This document shows positions 42,908 through 51,643 of a stretch of DNA of 64,000 bases, one piece after another; position 1 is the first letter of the stretch; the number at the start of each line of letters is the position of its first letter. Made by a program: the position numbers and the translations under genes. Origin of the DNA: an uncultured Faecalibacterium sp. (lineage in GTDB: Bacteria; Bacillota; Clostridia; Oscillospirales; Ruminococcaceae); the NCBI GenBank assembly GCA_934512105.1, contig CAKSWQ010000005.1, forward strand, positions 8,141 through 72,140. Reading direction: 5' to 3'. The notes beneath the pieces are model-generated. The model worked only from the letters and a program-made list of their open reading frames with translations. It did not search any database and was not told the origin of the DNA.

Positions 42908-43552
42908 TCAGTTTTTGGCCGGTGTGCACAGCTGCACCAGCTGTTCGGCCTGTGCATCCGTCAAAAGATCCAGCCCAAGCGCGTGGGTCATTTGCTGAAA
43001 CACGAGGTTCCGCGCCCGCTGCTGGGCTGGCGTGGTGGGACGCGTCTGGGGGGAGAGCCAGATGTCTGCCAGCACGAACAGCGCTTCCGCCAGCGCATTG
43101 GCATCGGCGGTGTGGATGGAGCCGTCCGCCATACCCTGCCGGATCATGGGCGCGATACACTCCGGAGCCAGATGCGCTTCAATGTTGTCTAGCTCCATGG
43201 CAAGGAACTGCGGGTTGCTGCACAGGTGCGGTAAAGTCTGGGCGATCTGCTGCTGCCGCTGCCCGGCAAAGGAAGCTGCAAACACCGCCTGCAGCTTCTG
43301 CAGCCCGGTCAGGGCGGGGTCGTCCCGGATACGGCGCAGCGGCTCCCACATCTGGTCGCCCAAACGGTCCCCGACGCGCTGCGCGATCTCCTCCTTGGAG
43401 CGGAAGTGATGGTACACCGCCCCTTTGGAAAGCTTTGTGGCATCAATGATGTCCTGCAGGGTGGTATTCTGGTAGCCCTTCTGGATAAAGAGCAGGGCGG
43501 CGGCGTCCAGAATTTTTTCCACGGTCTGCTCTGGGTATTTGTTGCGCGGCAT
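42908..43552 (-). CDS. TetR family regulator of the MFS exporter
   Basis: A 214-residue protein beginning MPRNKYPEQTVEKILDAAALLFIQKGYQ, followed by the recognition region TTLQDIIDATKLSKGAVYHHFRSKEE. The start at 43552 is chosen because the open frame upstream crosses the operator at 43570-43588; GGAG precedes it. Matching operators lie before this gene and before the MFS gene, so it should repress both itself and the exporter. Confidence 0.88.
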   Translation of the reverse strand: MPRNKYPEQTVEKILDAAALLFIQKGYQNTTLQDIIDATKLSKGAVYHHFRSKEEIAQRVGDRLGDQMWEPLRRIRDDPALTGLQKLQAVFAASFAGQRQQQIAQTLPHLCSNPQFLAMELDNIEAHLAPECIAPMIRQGMADGSIHTADANALAEALFVLADIWLSPQTRPTTPAQQRARNLVFQQMTHALGLDLLTDAQAEQLVQLCTPAKN

Positions 43553-43569
43553 GGCAGATGCTCCTCTTT

Positions 43570-43588
43570 TACAAACTAACGGTCTGTA
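43570..43588. promoter_or_regulatory. TetR operator before its own gene
   Basis: TACAAACTAACGGTCTGTA; its complement TACAGACCGTTAGTTTGTA matches the operator at 42849-42867 at 17 of 19 bases. Confidence 0.75.
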
Positions 43589-43670
43589 AAAAGAATACAA
43601 CAGCCCGGCGGCTTTGTCAAGAGGGTAAAGAACCGAAAATCCATTCATTTCCTGCGGCGCTGCATTGCTT

Positions 43671-43698
43671 TTGCGCGGGGTTTCTGGTATGATACAAT
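43671..43698 (+). promoter_or_regulatory. promoter of the flavoprotein-cmk-plsC-ispH operon
   Basis: -35 TTGCGC (43671-43676) and -10 TACAAT (43693-43698), spacing 16, some 30 bases before the first gene. Confidence 0.55.
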
Positions 43699-43730
43699 AG
43701 AATCAACAGACGATTTTGGGAGGATGACAG

Positions 43731-45023
43731 ATGGCAAGGGTTTTGATCGTGGGAGCCGGGGCAGCCGGACTGATGGCGGCGGGTGCCGCCGTGCGGCAGG
43801 GACATCAGGTAACGGTGCTGGAGCATACCGAGAAGCCCGGGCAGAAGATCCTTGTCACCGGCAAGGGACGCTGCAACGTGACCAACGACTGCCCGGCAGA
43901 GGAGTTTTTGCGCCATGTGCGCACGAACCCGCGCTTTTTGTACTCCTCGCTGGGGGCGTTCCCCCCGGCAAAGACCATGGAGCTGTTCGAGGCTTTGGGC
44001 GTGGAGCTGAAGGTGGAGCGCGGCCGCCGGGTGTTCCCGGTATCGGATAAGGCCGAGGAGATCCGGCAGGCGCTGCTGCGCTATGCGCAGGATGCTGACA
44101 TTGTCTATGACGGCGCAAAAAAGCTGCTGCTGGAAGACATCGTGCCGGAGGCAGAGCCCGCCCCGGCGGCACCGGAAAACCCGCGCCACCCCAAAAAGAA
44201 AAAGGCAGGCCCGGCGCTGCGCTGCGTGGGCGTGCGGGGCACTTCCGGCAGGGAGTACCGGGCAGATGCGGTGTTGGTAGCCACCGGCGGCGTAAGCTAC
44301 CCCACCACCGGCTCTACCGGCGATGGCTACAAGCTGGCGCAGCAGGCGGGGCACACCCTTGTGGAGCCGGTGCCCAGTCTGGTCAGCCTTGTCAGCCGGG
44401 ACCCGGACTGCAAAAAAATGATGGGTCTGGCGCTGAAAAACGTCACCCTGACCCTGCTGGAGGATGGCAAGGCCATTTTTGACGAGCAGGGCGAGATGCT
44501 GTTTACCCACTTTGGCATCAGCGGGCCGCTGACCCTGAGCGCGTCCAGCCATCTGGGGGATATGAAAAAGCATAAGTACATCGCGGAGATCGACCTGAAG
44601 CCCGCTCTGAGCGAGGAGCAGCTGTATGACCGCATCACCCGGGACTTTGCCCTGCTGGCAAACCACGCGGCGCAGGGGGCGCTGGTCAAGCTGCTGCCCT
44701 CCAGTATGCAGCCGGTGATGGTGGCGCGCTGGGGCATCGACTCCGCCACCAAGGCAAACCAGATTACCCGGGAGCAGAAACGGGAACTGGTGCAGCTGGT
44801 CAAGCACTGGCAGGTGCCCATTGACGCCCGGGGCGACCTTGCCCACGCGGTCATCACCAGCGGCGGCGTATCGGTGCGGGAGGTAGACCCCAAGACCATG
44901 CAGAGCAAAAAGGCGCTGGGACTGTACTTTGCGGGCGAGGTGCTGGATGTGGACGCCTATACCGGCGGCTACAATCTGCAAATTGCTTTCTGCACCGCAC
45001 AGAGCTTTGCGAATAATCTGTAA
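43731..45023 (+). CDS. HI0933-like (BaiN/YhiN family) NAD(P)/FAD-dependent oxidoreductase
   Basis: A 430-residue flavoprotein: the FAD dinucleotide motif VGAGAAGLMAAGAA at residues 7-20, KPGQKILVTGKGRCNVTN typical of the HI0933 family, VLVATGGVSYPTTGSTGDGY, and the C-terminal GLYFAGEVLDVDAYTGGYNLQIAF closing the FAD site. Functions proposed for relatives include bile-acid intermediate reduction (BaiN), but most members are uncharacterised. In this setting, first in the cmk-plsC-ispH cluster conserved among Clostridia, it is likely a housekeeping protein. Confidence 0.9.
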   Translation: MARVLIVGAGAAGLMAAGAAVRQGHQVTVLEHTEKPGQKILVTGKGRCNVTNDCPAEEFLRHVRTNPRFLYSSLGAFPPAKTMELFEALGVELKVERGRRVFPVSDKAEEIRQALLRYAQDADIVYDGAKKLLLEDIVPEAEPAPAAPENPRHPKKKKAGPALRCVGVRGTSGREYRADAVLVATGGVSYPTTGSTGDGYKLAQQAGHTLVEPVPSLVSLVSRDPDCKKMMGLALKNVTLTLLEDGKAIFDEQGEMLFTHFGISGPLTLSASSHLGDMKKHKYIAEIDLKPALSEEQLYDRITRDFALLANHAAQGALVKLLPSSMQPVMVARWGIDSATKANQITREQKRELVQLVKHWQVPIDARGDLAHAVITSGGVSVREVDPKTMQSKKALGLYFAGEVLDVDAYTGGYNLQIAFCTAQSFANNL

Positions 45024-45077
45024 AAAACAGCGCAGTCCATTTTGCTGTGTACTATATATAAATAAGGAGAACATATC

Positions 45078-45746
45078 ATGGTATCTGTTGCGATCGATGG
45101 GCCTGCGGGTGCAGGCAAATCCACTCTGGCACGCCGTCTGGCGGCAGAGCTGGGCTATATCTATGTGGACACCGGTGCAATGTACCGCGCCATCGGCCTG
45201 TACGCCCTGCGCGCGGGCAAGGATCCCAAGGACAATGCGGCGGTGGATGCCCTGCTGCCTGAGATCGAGCTGCGGCTGGCCTCCATTGCGGGCGAGCAGC
45301 ACATCTACTTAAAGGACGAGGACGTGAGCACCGCCATCCGCACCGAACAGGCCGGCATGGCAGCCTCTGCCGTGGGTGCAAACCCCGCTGTGCGGGCATT
45401 TTTGCTGGACTTGCAGCGCAGCATGGCCAAAAAGCAGGATGTGCTGATGGACGGCCGGGATATCGGCACGGTGGTGCTGCCGGACGCTACGGTGAAGATC
45501 TTCCTGACCGCCAGCCCGGAGGCACGCGCCACCCGCCGCTGGAAGGAGTATCAGGCCAAGGGCATCGACACCCCCTACGAGGAAGTGCTGGCAGATGTGA
45601 AGCAGCGGGACTATCAGGACACCCACCGCGCCGCCGCCCCGCTGAAGCAGGCAGAGGACGCCGTGCTGCTGGATACCTCGGCGCTGGATTTTGAGCAGAG
45701 CCTTGACGCCATGAAGCAGATCATTGCCCAAAAGATCGGCGGATAA
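45078..45746 (+). CDS. cmk: cytidylate kinase
   Basis: Phosphorylates CMP and dCMP. The 222-residue protein has P-loop DGPAGAGKSTLA, the acceptor segment YVDTGAMYRAIGLYAL, the DGRDIGTVV motif with the CMP-binding Arg-Asp, and LTASPEARATRRWKEYQ in the lid. ATAAGGAG lies 11 bases before the ATG. It is second in the four-gene cluster ending in ispH-rpsA. Confidence 0.95.
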   Translation: MVSVAIDGPAGAGKSTLARRLAAELGYIYVDTGAMYRAIGLYALRAGKDPKDNAAVDALLPEIELRLASIAGEQHIYLKDEDVSTAIRTEQAGMAASAVGANPAVRAFLLDLQRSMAKKQDVLMDGRDIGTVVLPDATVKIFLTASPEARATRRWKEYQAKGIDTPYEEVLADVKQRDYQDTHRAAAPLKQAEDAVLLDTSALDFEQSLDAMKQIIAQKIGG

Positions 45747-45769
45747 AACAAACAGGACAGGAATAGAAA

Positions 45770-46381
45770 ATGGTACTATATTATATTCTGGTGCCCCTTG
45801 CATGGCTTGTGTGGCACATCGGTTTCCGCATCCGGGTGGAGGGCCGCGAAAACCTGAAAAAGGTGCAGACGAAGGGCTATATCCTTGCGCCCACCCATGT
45901 GTCTGCCATCGACCCGGTGTTCATCGTCGTCACCCGGTGGGGCAGGCGGATGGTGGTGTTTGCCAAAAAGGAACTGTTCGAGATCAACGCCTTTCTGACC
46001 TGGTTCTTCCGCTGCTGCGGCGGTGTGTGCGTCCGCGGTACCAAGGACGAGATGGCGGTCATCTCCCGGACGGTGGAAGCCTGCAAGCAGGGAAAGACCC
46101 TGCTCATCTTCCCGGAGGGCACCCGCGAAAAGGAGGGCAAGCTTCTGCCCCCCAAGAGCGGCCTTTTTGTCATTGCCGCCGAGGCCGGGGTGGACGTTGT
46201 ACCCTGCCGCATCTTCTATGATACCCCGGACGGAAAAATGCACCTGTTCTGCAAGGTGCGGGTGGTCTACGGCGAGCCGATGCCCGCAGCACAGTTTGCC
46301 ATGGAGGGCCGCCGGGATACCAAAAAGCTCCGTGCCAACAAGCAGGCACTGCTGGAAGCATGGGAAAAGATGGGGGTGTAA
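45770..46381 (+). CDS. plsC: 1-acyl-sn-glycerol-3-phosphate acyltransferase
   Basis: Makes phosphatidic acid from lysophosphatidic acid at the membrane. The 203-residue protein has a hydrophobic N-terminus, block I as PTHVSAIDP (HxxxxD is His-Val-Ser-Ala-Ile-Asp), [18 protein letters not shown] as the substrate-binding block, and [11 protein letters not shown]. The stop at 46381 is two bases before the ispH start. Confidence 0.92.
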   Translation: MVLYYILVPLAWLVWHIGFRIRVEGRENLKKVQTKGYILAPTHVSAIDPVFIVVTRWGRRMVVFAKKELFEINAFLTWFFRCCGGVCVRGTKDEMAVISRTVEACKQGKTLLIFPEGTREKEGKLLPPKSGLFVIAAEAGVDVVPCRIFYDTPDGKMHLFCKVRVVYGEPMPAAQFAMEGRRDTKKLRANKQALLEAWEKMGV

Positions 46382-46383
46382 AA

Positions 46384-48294
46384 ATGGAGATTCATCTGGC
46401 GAAAACGGCGGGGTTCTGCTTCGGCGTGAACCGCGCCGTGGAACTGACCTACGGACTGCTGGCCGAGGGGCACAGGGTGGCAACGCTTGGCCCGCTGATC
46501 CACAACCCGCAGGCGGTGGAGGATATGCGGCGCAAGGGCGCACAGGTAGTAAACACCGTGCAGGATGTGCCTGCCGGGTGCGAGGTAGTCATCCGCAGCC
46601 ACGGGGTGCCCCGCAGCGTTTACGATGAGCTGGAGACGCGCGGCATCCCGTACCATGACGCCACCTGCCCCTTTGTGCAGAAGATCCAGCGCATTGCCGC
46701 GCAGGCCGAAAAAGAGGGTGCGGTGCTGCTGGTGGCGGGGGATAAGAACCACCCGGAGGTGCAGGGCATCGTGGGACATACCCGGGGCGAGGTGTTCGTT
46801 TTTGCCGATTTAGCCGAGTTGGAGGCGTGGAACGGCCCTTCTGACCCCCAAAAACCCCTTTTTGCAGTTGCACAGACCACATTTCAGGTGACAAAATGGA
46901 AAGAAAGTTCGGAGTTTCTCAAAAAAGCCTATACAAACGCCCGAATTTTTGATACAATATGTAATGCGACGTGGGCGAGGCAACAGGAAGCGGAAGACCT
47001 CAGCCAACAATGCGACATCATTGTTGTCATTGGCGGTCATCATTCTTCCAATACCCAAAAGCTGGTACAGGTCGCCGCAAAACACACGCGTGCCGTAACG
47101 GTCGAAACAGCGAGCGAACTTCGGCCGGAATGGTTTGCAGATGTTAAAGTGGCGGGCGTGACAGCCGGGGCTTCAACGCCATCGTCTATTATTGAGGAGG
47201 TACTTAACAGTATGAGCGCAGAAATCAATGACAGCATGAGCTTTGAGGAGATGCTGAACGCATCCGAGGAGAAGCGTGTTCATGCAGGCAGTATTGTGAA
47301 AGGAATCGTGACCAGCATCTCTGCCAACGAGATCCAGGTGGATATCGGTGCGAAGCAGACCGGCTTTGTCAAGCTGAGCGAGCTGACCGATGATTCCTCC
47401 GCCAAGGTCGAAGACCTGGTGAAGGTTGGCGATGAGCTGGACCTCATCGTCGAGAAGGTTATGGATCAGGATGGCGTTATCCAGCTCTCCCGCAAGAAGC
47501 TCGCATCTCGCAAGGGCATGGAAGAGATCGCCAAGGCAGCAGAATCCGGTGAAGTCGTCGAGGGCGATGTCACCGAGTTCAACAAGGGCGGCGTTGTCGT
47601 CAACGTCAAGGGCGTCAAGGTGTTCGTTCCCCGTTCTCAGGCCACTATGCGCCGCGACGAGGACTACACTGCTCTGGTCGGCCAGCACGTTCAGCTGGTC
47701 GTCACCGAGTGCTCCGGCCGCAAGATCGTGGGCAGCATCAACAAGGTGACCGCTGAGCAGAACAAGGCAAAGCGCGAGGAGTTCTGGGCAAACGTTGAGG
47801 TGGGCAAGAGCTACACCGGCGTTGTCAAGAGCCTGACCTCTTATGGTGCATTCGTTGACATCGGTGGTGTTGACGGCCTGTGCCACATCAGCGAGCTGAG
47901 CTGGAACCGCATCAAGCACCCCTCCGAGGTCGTCTCCGTTGGTGACACCATCGAAGTGTATGTCAAGGACATCGACACCGAGAACCACAAGGTCTCTCTG
48001 GGCTACAAGAAGTCCGAGGACAACCCCTGGGAGCAGCTGAAGAACAACTACCCCATCGGCAGCACCTTCCATGCTCCGGTCGTTTCTCTGACCAAGTTCG
48101 GTGCATTCGTCCGCATCCTGCCGGGTGTTGACGGTCTGGTCCACATCAGCGAGATCAGCAATGACCGCGTTGAGAAGGTCTCCGACGCACTGAAGGTCGG
48201 CGATATGGTCGATGTGAAGCTGCTGGATGTTGACTTCGACAAGAAGCGCATCAGCCTGTCCATGAAGGCTCTGCTGAACGACGACGCTGAGTAA
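46384..48294 (+). CDS. ispH: IspH - ribosomal protein S1 fusion
   Basis: A 636-residue fusion known from Clostridia. Residues 1-276 are IspH (final step of the MEP isoprenoid pathway) with the three cluster Cys in [22 protein letters not shown] and [10 protein letters not shown], and [13 protein letters not shown]. From residue 277 (MSAEINDSM) follow four S1 domains ([46 protein letters not shown]), ending in SLSMKALL. A near-ideal ribosome-binding site, GAGGAGGT, precedes the in-frame ATG at 47212, so free S1 is probably also made. Codon use shifts to a high-expression pattern in the S1 half. Confidence 0.94.
   Translation: MEIHLAKTAGFCFGVNRAVELTYGLLAEGHRVATLGPLIHNPQAVEDMRRKGAQVVNTVQDVPAGCEVVIRSHGVPRSVYDELETRGIPYHDATCPFVQKIQRIAAQAEKEGAVLLVAGDKNHPEVQGIVGHTRGEVFVFADLAELEAWNGPSDPQKPLFAVAQTTFQVTKWKESSEFLKKAYTNARIFDTICNATWARQQEAEDLSQQCDIIVVIGGHHSSNTQKLVQVAAKHTRAVTVETASELRPEWFADVKVAGVTAGASTPSSIIEEVLNSMSAEINDSMSFEEMLNASEEKRVHAGSIVKGIVTSISANEIQVDIGAKQTGFVKLSELTDDSSAKVEDLVKVGDELDLIVEKVMDQDGVIQLSRKKLASRKGMEEIAKAAESGEVVEGDVTEFNKGGVVVNVKGVKVFVPRSQATMRRDEDYTALVGQHVQLVVTECSGRKIVGSINKVTAEQNKAKREEFWANVEVGKSYTGVVKSLTSYGAFVDIGGVDGLCHISELSWNRIKHPSEVVSVGDTIEVYVKDIDTENHKVSLGYKKSEDNPWEQLKNNYPIGSTFHAPVVSLTKFGAFVRILPGVDGLVHISEISNDRVEKVSDALKVGDMVDVKLLDVDFDKKRISLSMKALLNDDAE
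47194..47214 (+). promoter_or_regulatory. internal ribosome-binding site and start inside ispH-rpsA
   Basis: GAGGAGGT at 47195-47202, nine bases before ATG 47212, in frame, exactly at the domain junction. It would give a 360-residue S1 protein without IspH. Confidence 0.65.
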
Positions 48295-48390
48295 TCAGCC
48301 CTTCGTGCAAAAGCATAGCTTCTGACACAATGCGATCTGCAGCCCCGTTGCCGGGAAAACGGCGGCGGGGCTGTTTTTGTTAACAAAGCC

Positions 48391-48984
48391 ATGATAAAAT
48401 TTTTCAAAAAGCACTGGGAAGTGCTCAGCTACCTGATCTTCGGCGTGCTGACCACCCTGCTGAATATTGTGCTGTATGCACTGTTCAACAAGCTGTTCGG
48501 CTACACTGCCGCCAACAGCTGGGGCAATGTGCTGGATAATGCCTTGTGCATCCTGTTTGCCTACTGCACCAACCGCGCGTTCGTGTTTCGCAGCAAGACC
48601 ACCGGCAAAGCCATGGCGAAAGAGTTCGGCACCTTTGTCACCTGCCGTCTGGGCACCATGGTGCTGGATGCCGCCATCATGATCGTGGGCGGCAATCTGC
48701 TGGCAGCGCAGGGTGCGGCGCTGATGGAGAGCCTGTTGACGGGGGTGTTCACCCGCTTGCAACCGGAAACACTGGCAGGCGTTGCTGTGTTTTCGGCAAG
48801 CTCTACGGCAGCAGGGGCATCGGTGGCAGTCATCGGCGGCGCGGATGGTCCAACGGCAGTTTTTGTGGCGGCGGGTGCTGCACAAAGCCTGTGGGGTCTG
48901 TGCGTCAAGGTATTCTCCAACGTGGTGGTCGTGGTGCTGAACTATGTATTCAGCAAGCTGATCATCTTTAAAAATCGTAAGTGA
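48391..48984 (+). CDS. GtrA family membrane protein with GGADGPT-containing insert
   Basis: A 197-residue protein. Residues 1-100 and 168-197 match the GtrA-like four-helix family used in moving lipid-linked sugars (YLIFGVLTTLLNIVLYALF, NRAFVFRSK, FVTCRLGTMVLD, NYVFSKLIIFKNRK). Typical members are about 130 residues; here some 60 residues (about 105-167) are inserted before the last helix. The insert contains ASVAVIGGADGPTAVFV, which resembles the signature of the beta subunit of sodium-pumping decarboxylases. The role of the insert is unknown. No glycosyltransferase lies beside it. Confidence 0.82.
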   Translation: MIKFFKKHWEVLSYLIFGVLTTLLNIVLYALFNKLFGYTAANSWGNVLDNALCILFAYCTNRAFVFRSKTTGKAMAKEFGTFVTCRLGTMVLDAAIMIVGGNLLAAQGAALMESLLTGVFTRLQPETLAGVAVFSASSTAAGASVAVIGGADGPTAVFVAAGAAQSLWGLCVKVFSNVVVVVLNYVFSKLIIFKNRK

Positions 48985-48985
48985 G

Positions 48986-49122
48986 AACCCTCTCAGTCGC
49001 CTGACGGCGACAGCTCTCCCGAAGGGCGAGCTTTTTTGCAGGAGAAGGAAACGTTTCCCTTCAATGAGAAAGCTCCCCCACTCGGGGGAGCTGGCACGGC
49101 GCAAGCCGTGACTGAGAGGGTT
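48986..49122. repeat. palindromic repeat, CCCTCAGTC family, 137 bases
   Basis: The cleanest copy: 13-bp perfect ends AACCCTCTCAGTC / GACTGAGAGGGTT, left hairpin GTCGCC-TGAC-GGCGAC, right hairpin CACGGC-GCAA-GCCGTG, and inner AGCTCCCCCACTCGGGGGAGCT. It begins two bases after the GtrA stop. Confidence 0.85.
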
Positions 49123-49157
49123 TTACAAATCAACAACACTTTAGGAGGTACGGTATT

Positions 49158-49292
49158 ATGAAACGTGGTCTGAAAGGGTTCGCATTCCTGGTCTCTGGTC
49201 TGGTGCTGGGCATCATTGGTGCAACGGTATCGGTGACTGCGATTGCACTCAGCGCTGTGGGCATGGCAAAGGTGCGCCGTGCCAGCAAGTAA
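49158..49292 (+). CDS. 44-residue single-span membrane peptide
   Basis: An ORF with an excellent ribosome-binding site (TTAGGAGGTA) and ATG at 49158. The peptide has a basic start (MKRGLKG), one long hydrophobic segment (FAFLVSGLVLGIIGATVSVTAIALSAVGMA is the span) and a basic end (KVRRASK). It ends 18 bases before deoC, so it is probably co-transcribed with it. I do not recognise a family. It could be a small regulatory or stress membrane peptide. Confidence 0.65.
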   Translation: MKRGLKGFAFLVSGLVLGIIGATVSVTAIALSAVGMAKVRRASK

Positions 49293-49310
49293 AACAACGG
49301 AGGAACGAGC

Positions 49311-49976
49311 ATGAACCGCGAAGAGATCCTGTCCCATGTCGATCATACTCTGCTGAAGCCGGAGGCCACTTGGCCCCAGATCCAGCAGCTGTGTGACGAA
49401 GCCATTGCAAACCACACCGCATCCGTCTGCATCAACACCTGCTATGTCAAGCAGGCTGTGGAGTATATGGCAGGCCGCATCCCTGTGTGCTGCGTGGTGG
49501 GCTTCCCTCTGGGTGCCATGGATACCGCCAGCAAGGCCTTTGAAGCCAAGACTGCCATCGAGAACGGCGCAGCCGAGGTGGATATGGTCATCAACATCGG
49601 CCGCCTGAAGAACAAGGAGTACGACGCCGTCCGCGAGGATATCCGTGCCGTCAAGCAGGCTGTGGGCGATAAGATTTTGAAGGTCATCATCGAGACCTGC
49701 CTGCTGACCGAGGAAGAGAAGGAAAAGATGTGCGACATCGTCTGCGAGGCCGGTGCCGACTACATCAAGACCAGCACCGGCTTTTCCACCGCAGGTGCCA
49801 ACTTCCACGATGTGGAGCTGATGGTCAAGGGCGTGCATGGCCGCTGCAAGGTCAAGGCTGCCGGCGGCATTTCCACCGTGGAGGATATGGAGACCTTCCT
49901 TGCACTGGGCGCTGACCGTCTGGGCACCTCCCGCGCTGTCAAGATCCTGAACGGCGAGCAGGCAAAGGGCTACTAA
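49311..49976 (+). CDS. deoC: deoxyribose-phosphate aldolase
   Basis: Splits 2-deoxyribose 5-phosphate into glyceraldehyde 3-phosphate and acetaldehyde. The 221-residue TIM barrel shows DHTLLKPEAT at the start, CVVGFPLGAMDTASKAFE, DMVINIG with the active-site Asp, the Schiff-base Lys in DYIKTSTGFSTAGA, and the second Lys in VKAAGGIST. CGGAGG precedes the ATG. With tdk elsewhere in the window it belongs to deoxynucleoside salvage. Confidence 0.95.
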   Translation: MNREEILSHVDHTLLKPEATWPQIQQLCDEAIANHTASVCINTCYVKQAVEYMAGRIPVCCVVGFPLGAMDTASKAFEAKTAIENGAAEVDMVINIGRLKNKEYDAVREDIRAVKQAVGDKILKVIIETCLLTEEEKEKMCDIVCEAGADYIKTSTGFSTAGANFHDVELMVKGVHGRCKVKAAGGISTVEDMETFLALGADRLGTSRAVKILNGEQAKGY

Positions 49977-50043
49977 GCTTTCTGCAAAAAAAGTATTTCG
50001 GCGAAGCTCTGGGCTTGGCTGAACTGCAAAGGATGATTTCCTC

Positions 50044-50082
50044 AAAGGCTGCTGCACAAATTGCTGTGCAGCGGCCTTTTTT
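50044..50082 (+). terminator. terminator of deoC
   Basis: Stem AAAGGCTGCTGCACA / TGTGCAGCGGCCTTTTTT. Confidence 0.82.
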
Positions 50083-50192
50083 GCGCCCAAGCCTTGCCAG
50101 CAGGGCGCGGCAGGGTGTATAATACAATCAGGTATTGTATAAAACAGGGGCTGTCTGCCTTATGGGGCAAGGCGGGCAGAGGAGGAACTGCA

Positions 50193-51362
50193 ATGAATAT
50201 ACCCGAGATCCTTGTGGCCAATGGCACAGGGGCGGTGCTGGTAAGCTTTCTGCTTTTACTGCGGGTGCGCGGCGAGAGTAAAAACAGCATTGGAACAGCG
50301 CTGTTCTGCCGGATGCTGGTGGTGACGTTGCTGGCACAGGCCACAGAGACGCTCAGCTTTCTGCTGGACGGCGTGCCCGGCGCGGCAAGCCGGTTCTGGC
50401 TGTACCTTACCAACACCGTCTGCACCGGCGCTACCGTGAGCGTGGGCTTTGCGTGGTGTCTGTATGTGGACTTCCGGGTCTACCGCAGCACCGGACGTCT
50501 GCGCAAAAAGCACCTGCTGCTGGGCGCACCGCTGCTGGCGGTTCTGCTGTTGCTGCTGGCAAACCTTTTTGGCATGGGATGGATCTTTACCATCTCCGCG
50601 GACAACGTTTACCGCCGCGGCCCGCTGAACATTTTGCTGTATCTGCTGCTGTTCAGTTATTATGCCGAGAGCGTGTGGCAGGTGCATAAGGCCAGGCGCG
50701 ATGGCATTACGGTGGAGTTTTTCCCGGTGTACTACTTCGTGGTCACTTGTGCGGTGGGCACGGTGTTACAGGGCGCGTTCTACGGTATGGCTTTCGGCTG
50801 GCTGTCGGTGGCCATCGCCTTTGTGTTCGTGGACAGCCAGACCCGCAGCCTGAGCGGCTATACCGACGAGTTGTCCGGCCTGTTTGGGCGCAAGTACATG
50901 AACTACTGTCTGGAGCGCATCCACGCCACACAGGAGAAGGACGTTTACGGCATTATGATGGACGTGAACTGCTTCAAGGAAATCAACGACACCTACGGTC
51001 ACGCCGAGGGCGACCGGGCCATTCAGGAGATTGGACACATCCTGTCCGGGGCACTGGTGGCAAACTCGGTGGCCATCCGCATGAGCGGCGACGAGTTCAT
51101 GGTGCTGATCCGACACGGCTCGGAGGAGCTTTTAGATAAGACCTGCGCCGCCATTGAGCAGCGGGTGCAGCACTATAACGCCACCGCCCCGGCGGGCAGC
51201 TTTCAGCTGTCCTTCTCCACCGGTGTGGCAAAGTACGAGGGCGGCAGCGTGGAAAAGTTTCTGGTGGAGCTGGATCAGCGGATGTACGCGGAAAAGCGCG
51301 CCTTCCACGCCGCCCGGGACGGCCATGCCGCACCGGAGCAGGAGAATGCTCCATCAATTTAA
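50193..51362 (+). CDS. membrane-bound GGDEF protein (putative diguanylate cyclase)
   Basis: A 389-residue protein with about six N-terminal transmembrane helices (to about residue 215) and a C-terminal GGDEF domain: DELSGLFGRKYMNYCLE at its start, MMDVNCFKEINDTYGHAEGD, and the signature loop as MSGDEFMVL, where the first Gly is Ser. The metal-binding Asp (MMDVN) and DEF are kept, so activity is plausible but not assured. The ATG at 50193 has GAGGAGGAA before it. No EAL or PilZ partner is nearby. Confidence 0.85.
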   Translation: MNIPEILVANGTGAVLVSFLLLLRVRGESKNSIGTALFCRMLVVTLLAQATETLSFLLDGVPGAASRFWLYLTNTVCTGATVSVGFAWCLYVDFRVYRSTGRLRKKHLLLGAPLLAVLLLLLANLFGMGWIFTISADNVYRRGPLNILLYLLLFSYYAESVWQVHKARRDGITVEFFPVYYFVVTCAVGTVLQGAFYGMAFGWLSVAIAFVFVDSQTRSLSGYTDELSGLFGRKYMNYCLERIHATQEKDVYGIMMDVNCFKEINDTYGHAEGDRAIQEIGHILSGALVANSVAIRMSGDEFMVLIRHGSEELLDKTCAAIEQRVQHYNATAPAGSFQLSFSTGVAKYEGGSVEKFLVELDQRMYAEKRAFHAARDGHAAPEQENAPSI

Positions 51363-51392
51363 AAGGAATGTCTAAAATAAGTGCGACTTATC

Positions 51393-51421
51393 TTGACAAT
51401 CTGACGCTGCAATGATAGAAT
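51393..51421 (+). promoter_or_regulatory. promoter of metK
   Basis: -35 TTGACA (51393-51398) and -10 TAGAAT (51416-51421), spacing 17, upstream of the riboswitch. Confidence 0.78.
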
Positions 51422-51446
51422 ATGTGGCGTACCAATTGAATACCGA

Positions 51447-51541
51447 CTTATCAAGAGCGGCTGAGGGGACAGGCCCTGTGAAGCCCGACAACCTGCGCGA
51501 GAGCGTAAGGTGCCAAATCCTGCGGGAAACCGGAAGATAAG
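51447..51541 (+). promoter_or_regulatory. SAM-I (S-box) riboswitch
   Basis: The aptamer closes with CTTATC / GATAAG and holds the conserved AAGAG..GGCTGAGGGGAC, GGCCCTGTGAAGCCCG, CAACC and AAGGTGCCAAATCCTGC blocks. It senses S-adenosylmethionine, the product of the downstream metK enzyme. Confidence 0.94.
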
Positions 51542-51545
51542 AGTG

Positions 51546-51585
51546 CAACGCTCAGAGCTTTCGGCTCTGGGCGCTTTTATTTTTC
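51546..51585 (+). terminator. expression-platform terminator of the SAM riboswitch
   Basis: AACGCTCAGAGC-TTTC-GGCTCTGGGCGCT followed by a T-rich run, 60 bases before metK. It would form when SAM is bound. Confidence 0.85.
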
Positions 51586-51643
51586 AGAACAAACTTGATG
51601 GAATGGTAAATACACGCAACTGCAACATTTTAGGAGGCAAAAA

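Noticed and set aside
46933..46960. Internal promoter before the S1 part of ispH-rpsA (TTTTTGATACAATATG)
   Set aside because: A TACAAT is present but I could not find a matching -35 at proper spacing, so the internal ribosome-binding site is the stronger explanation.
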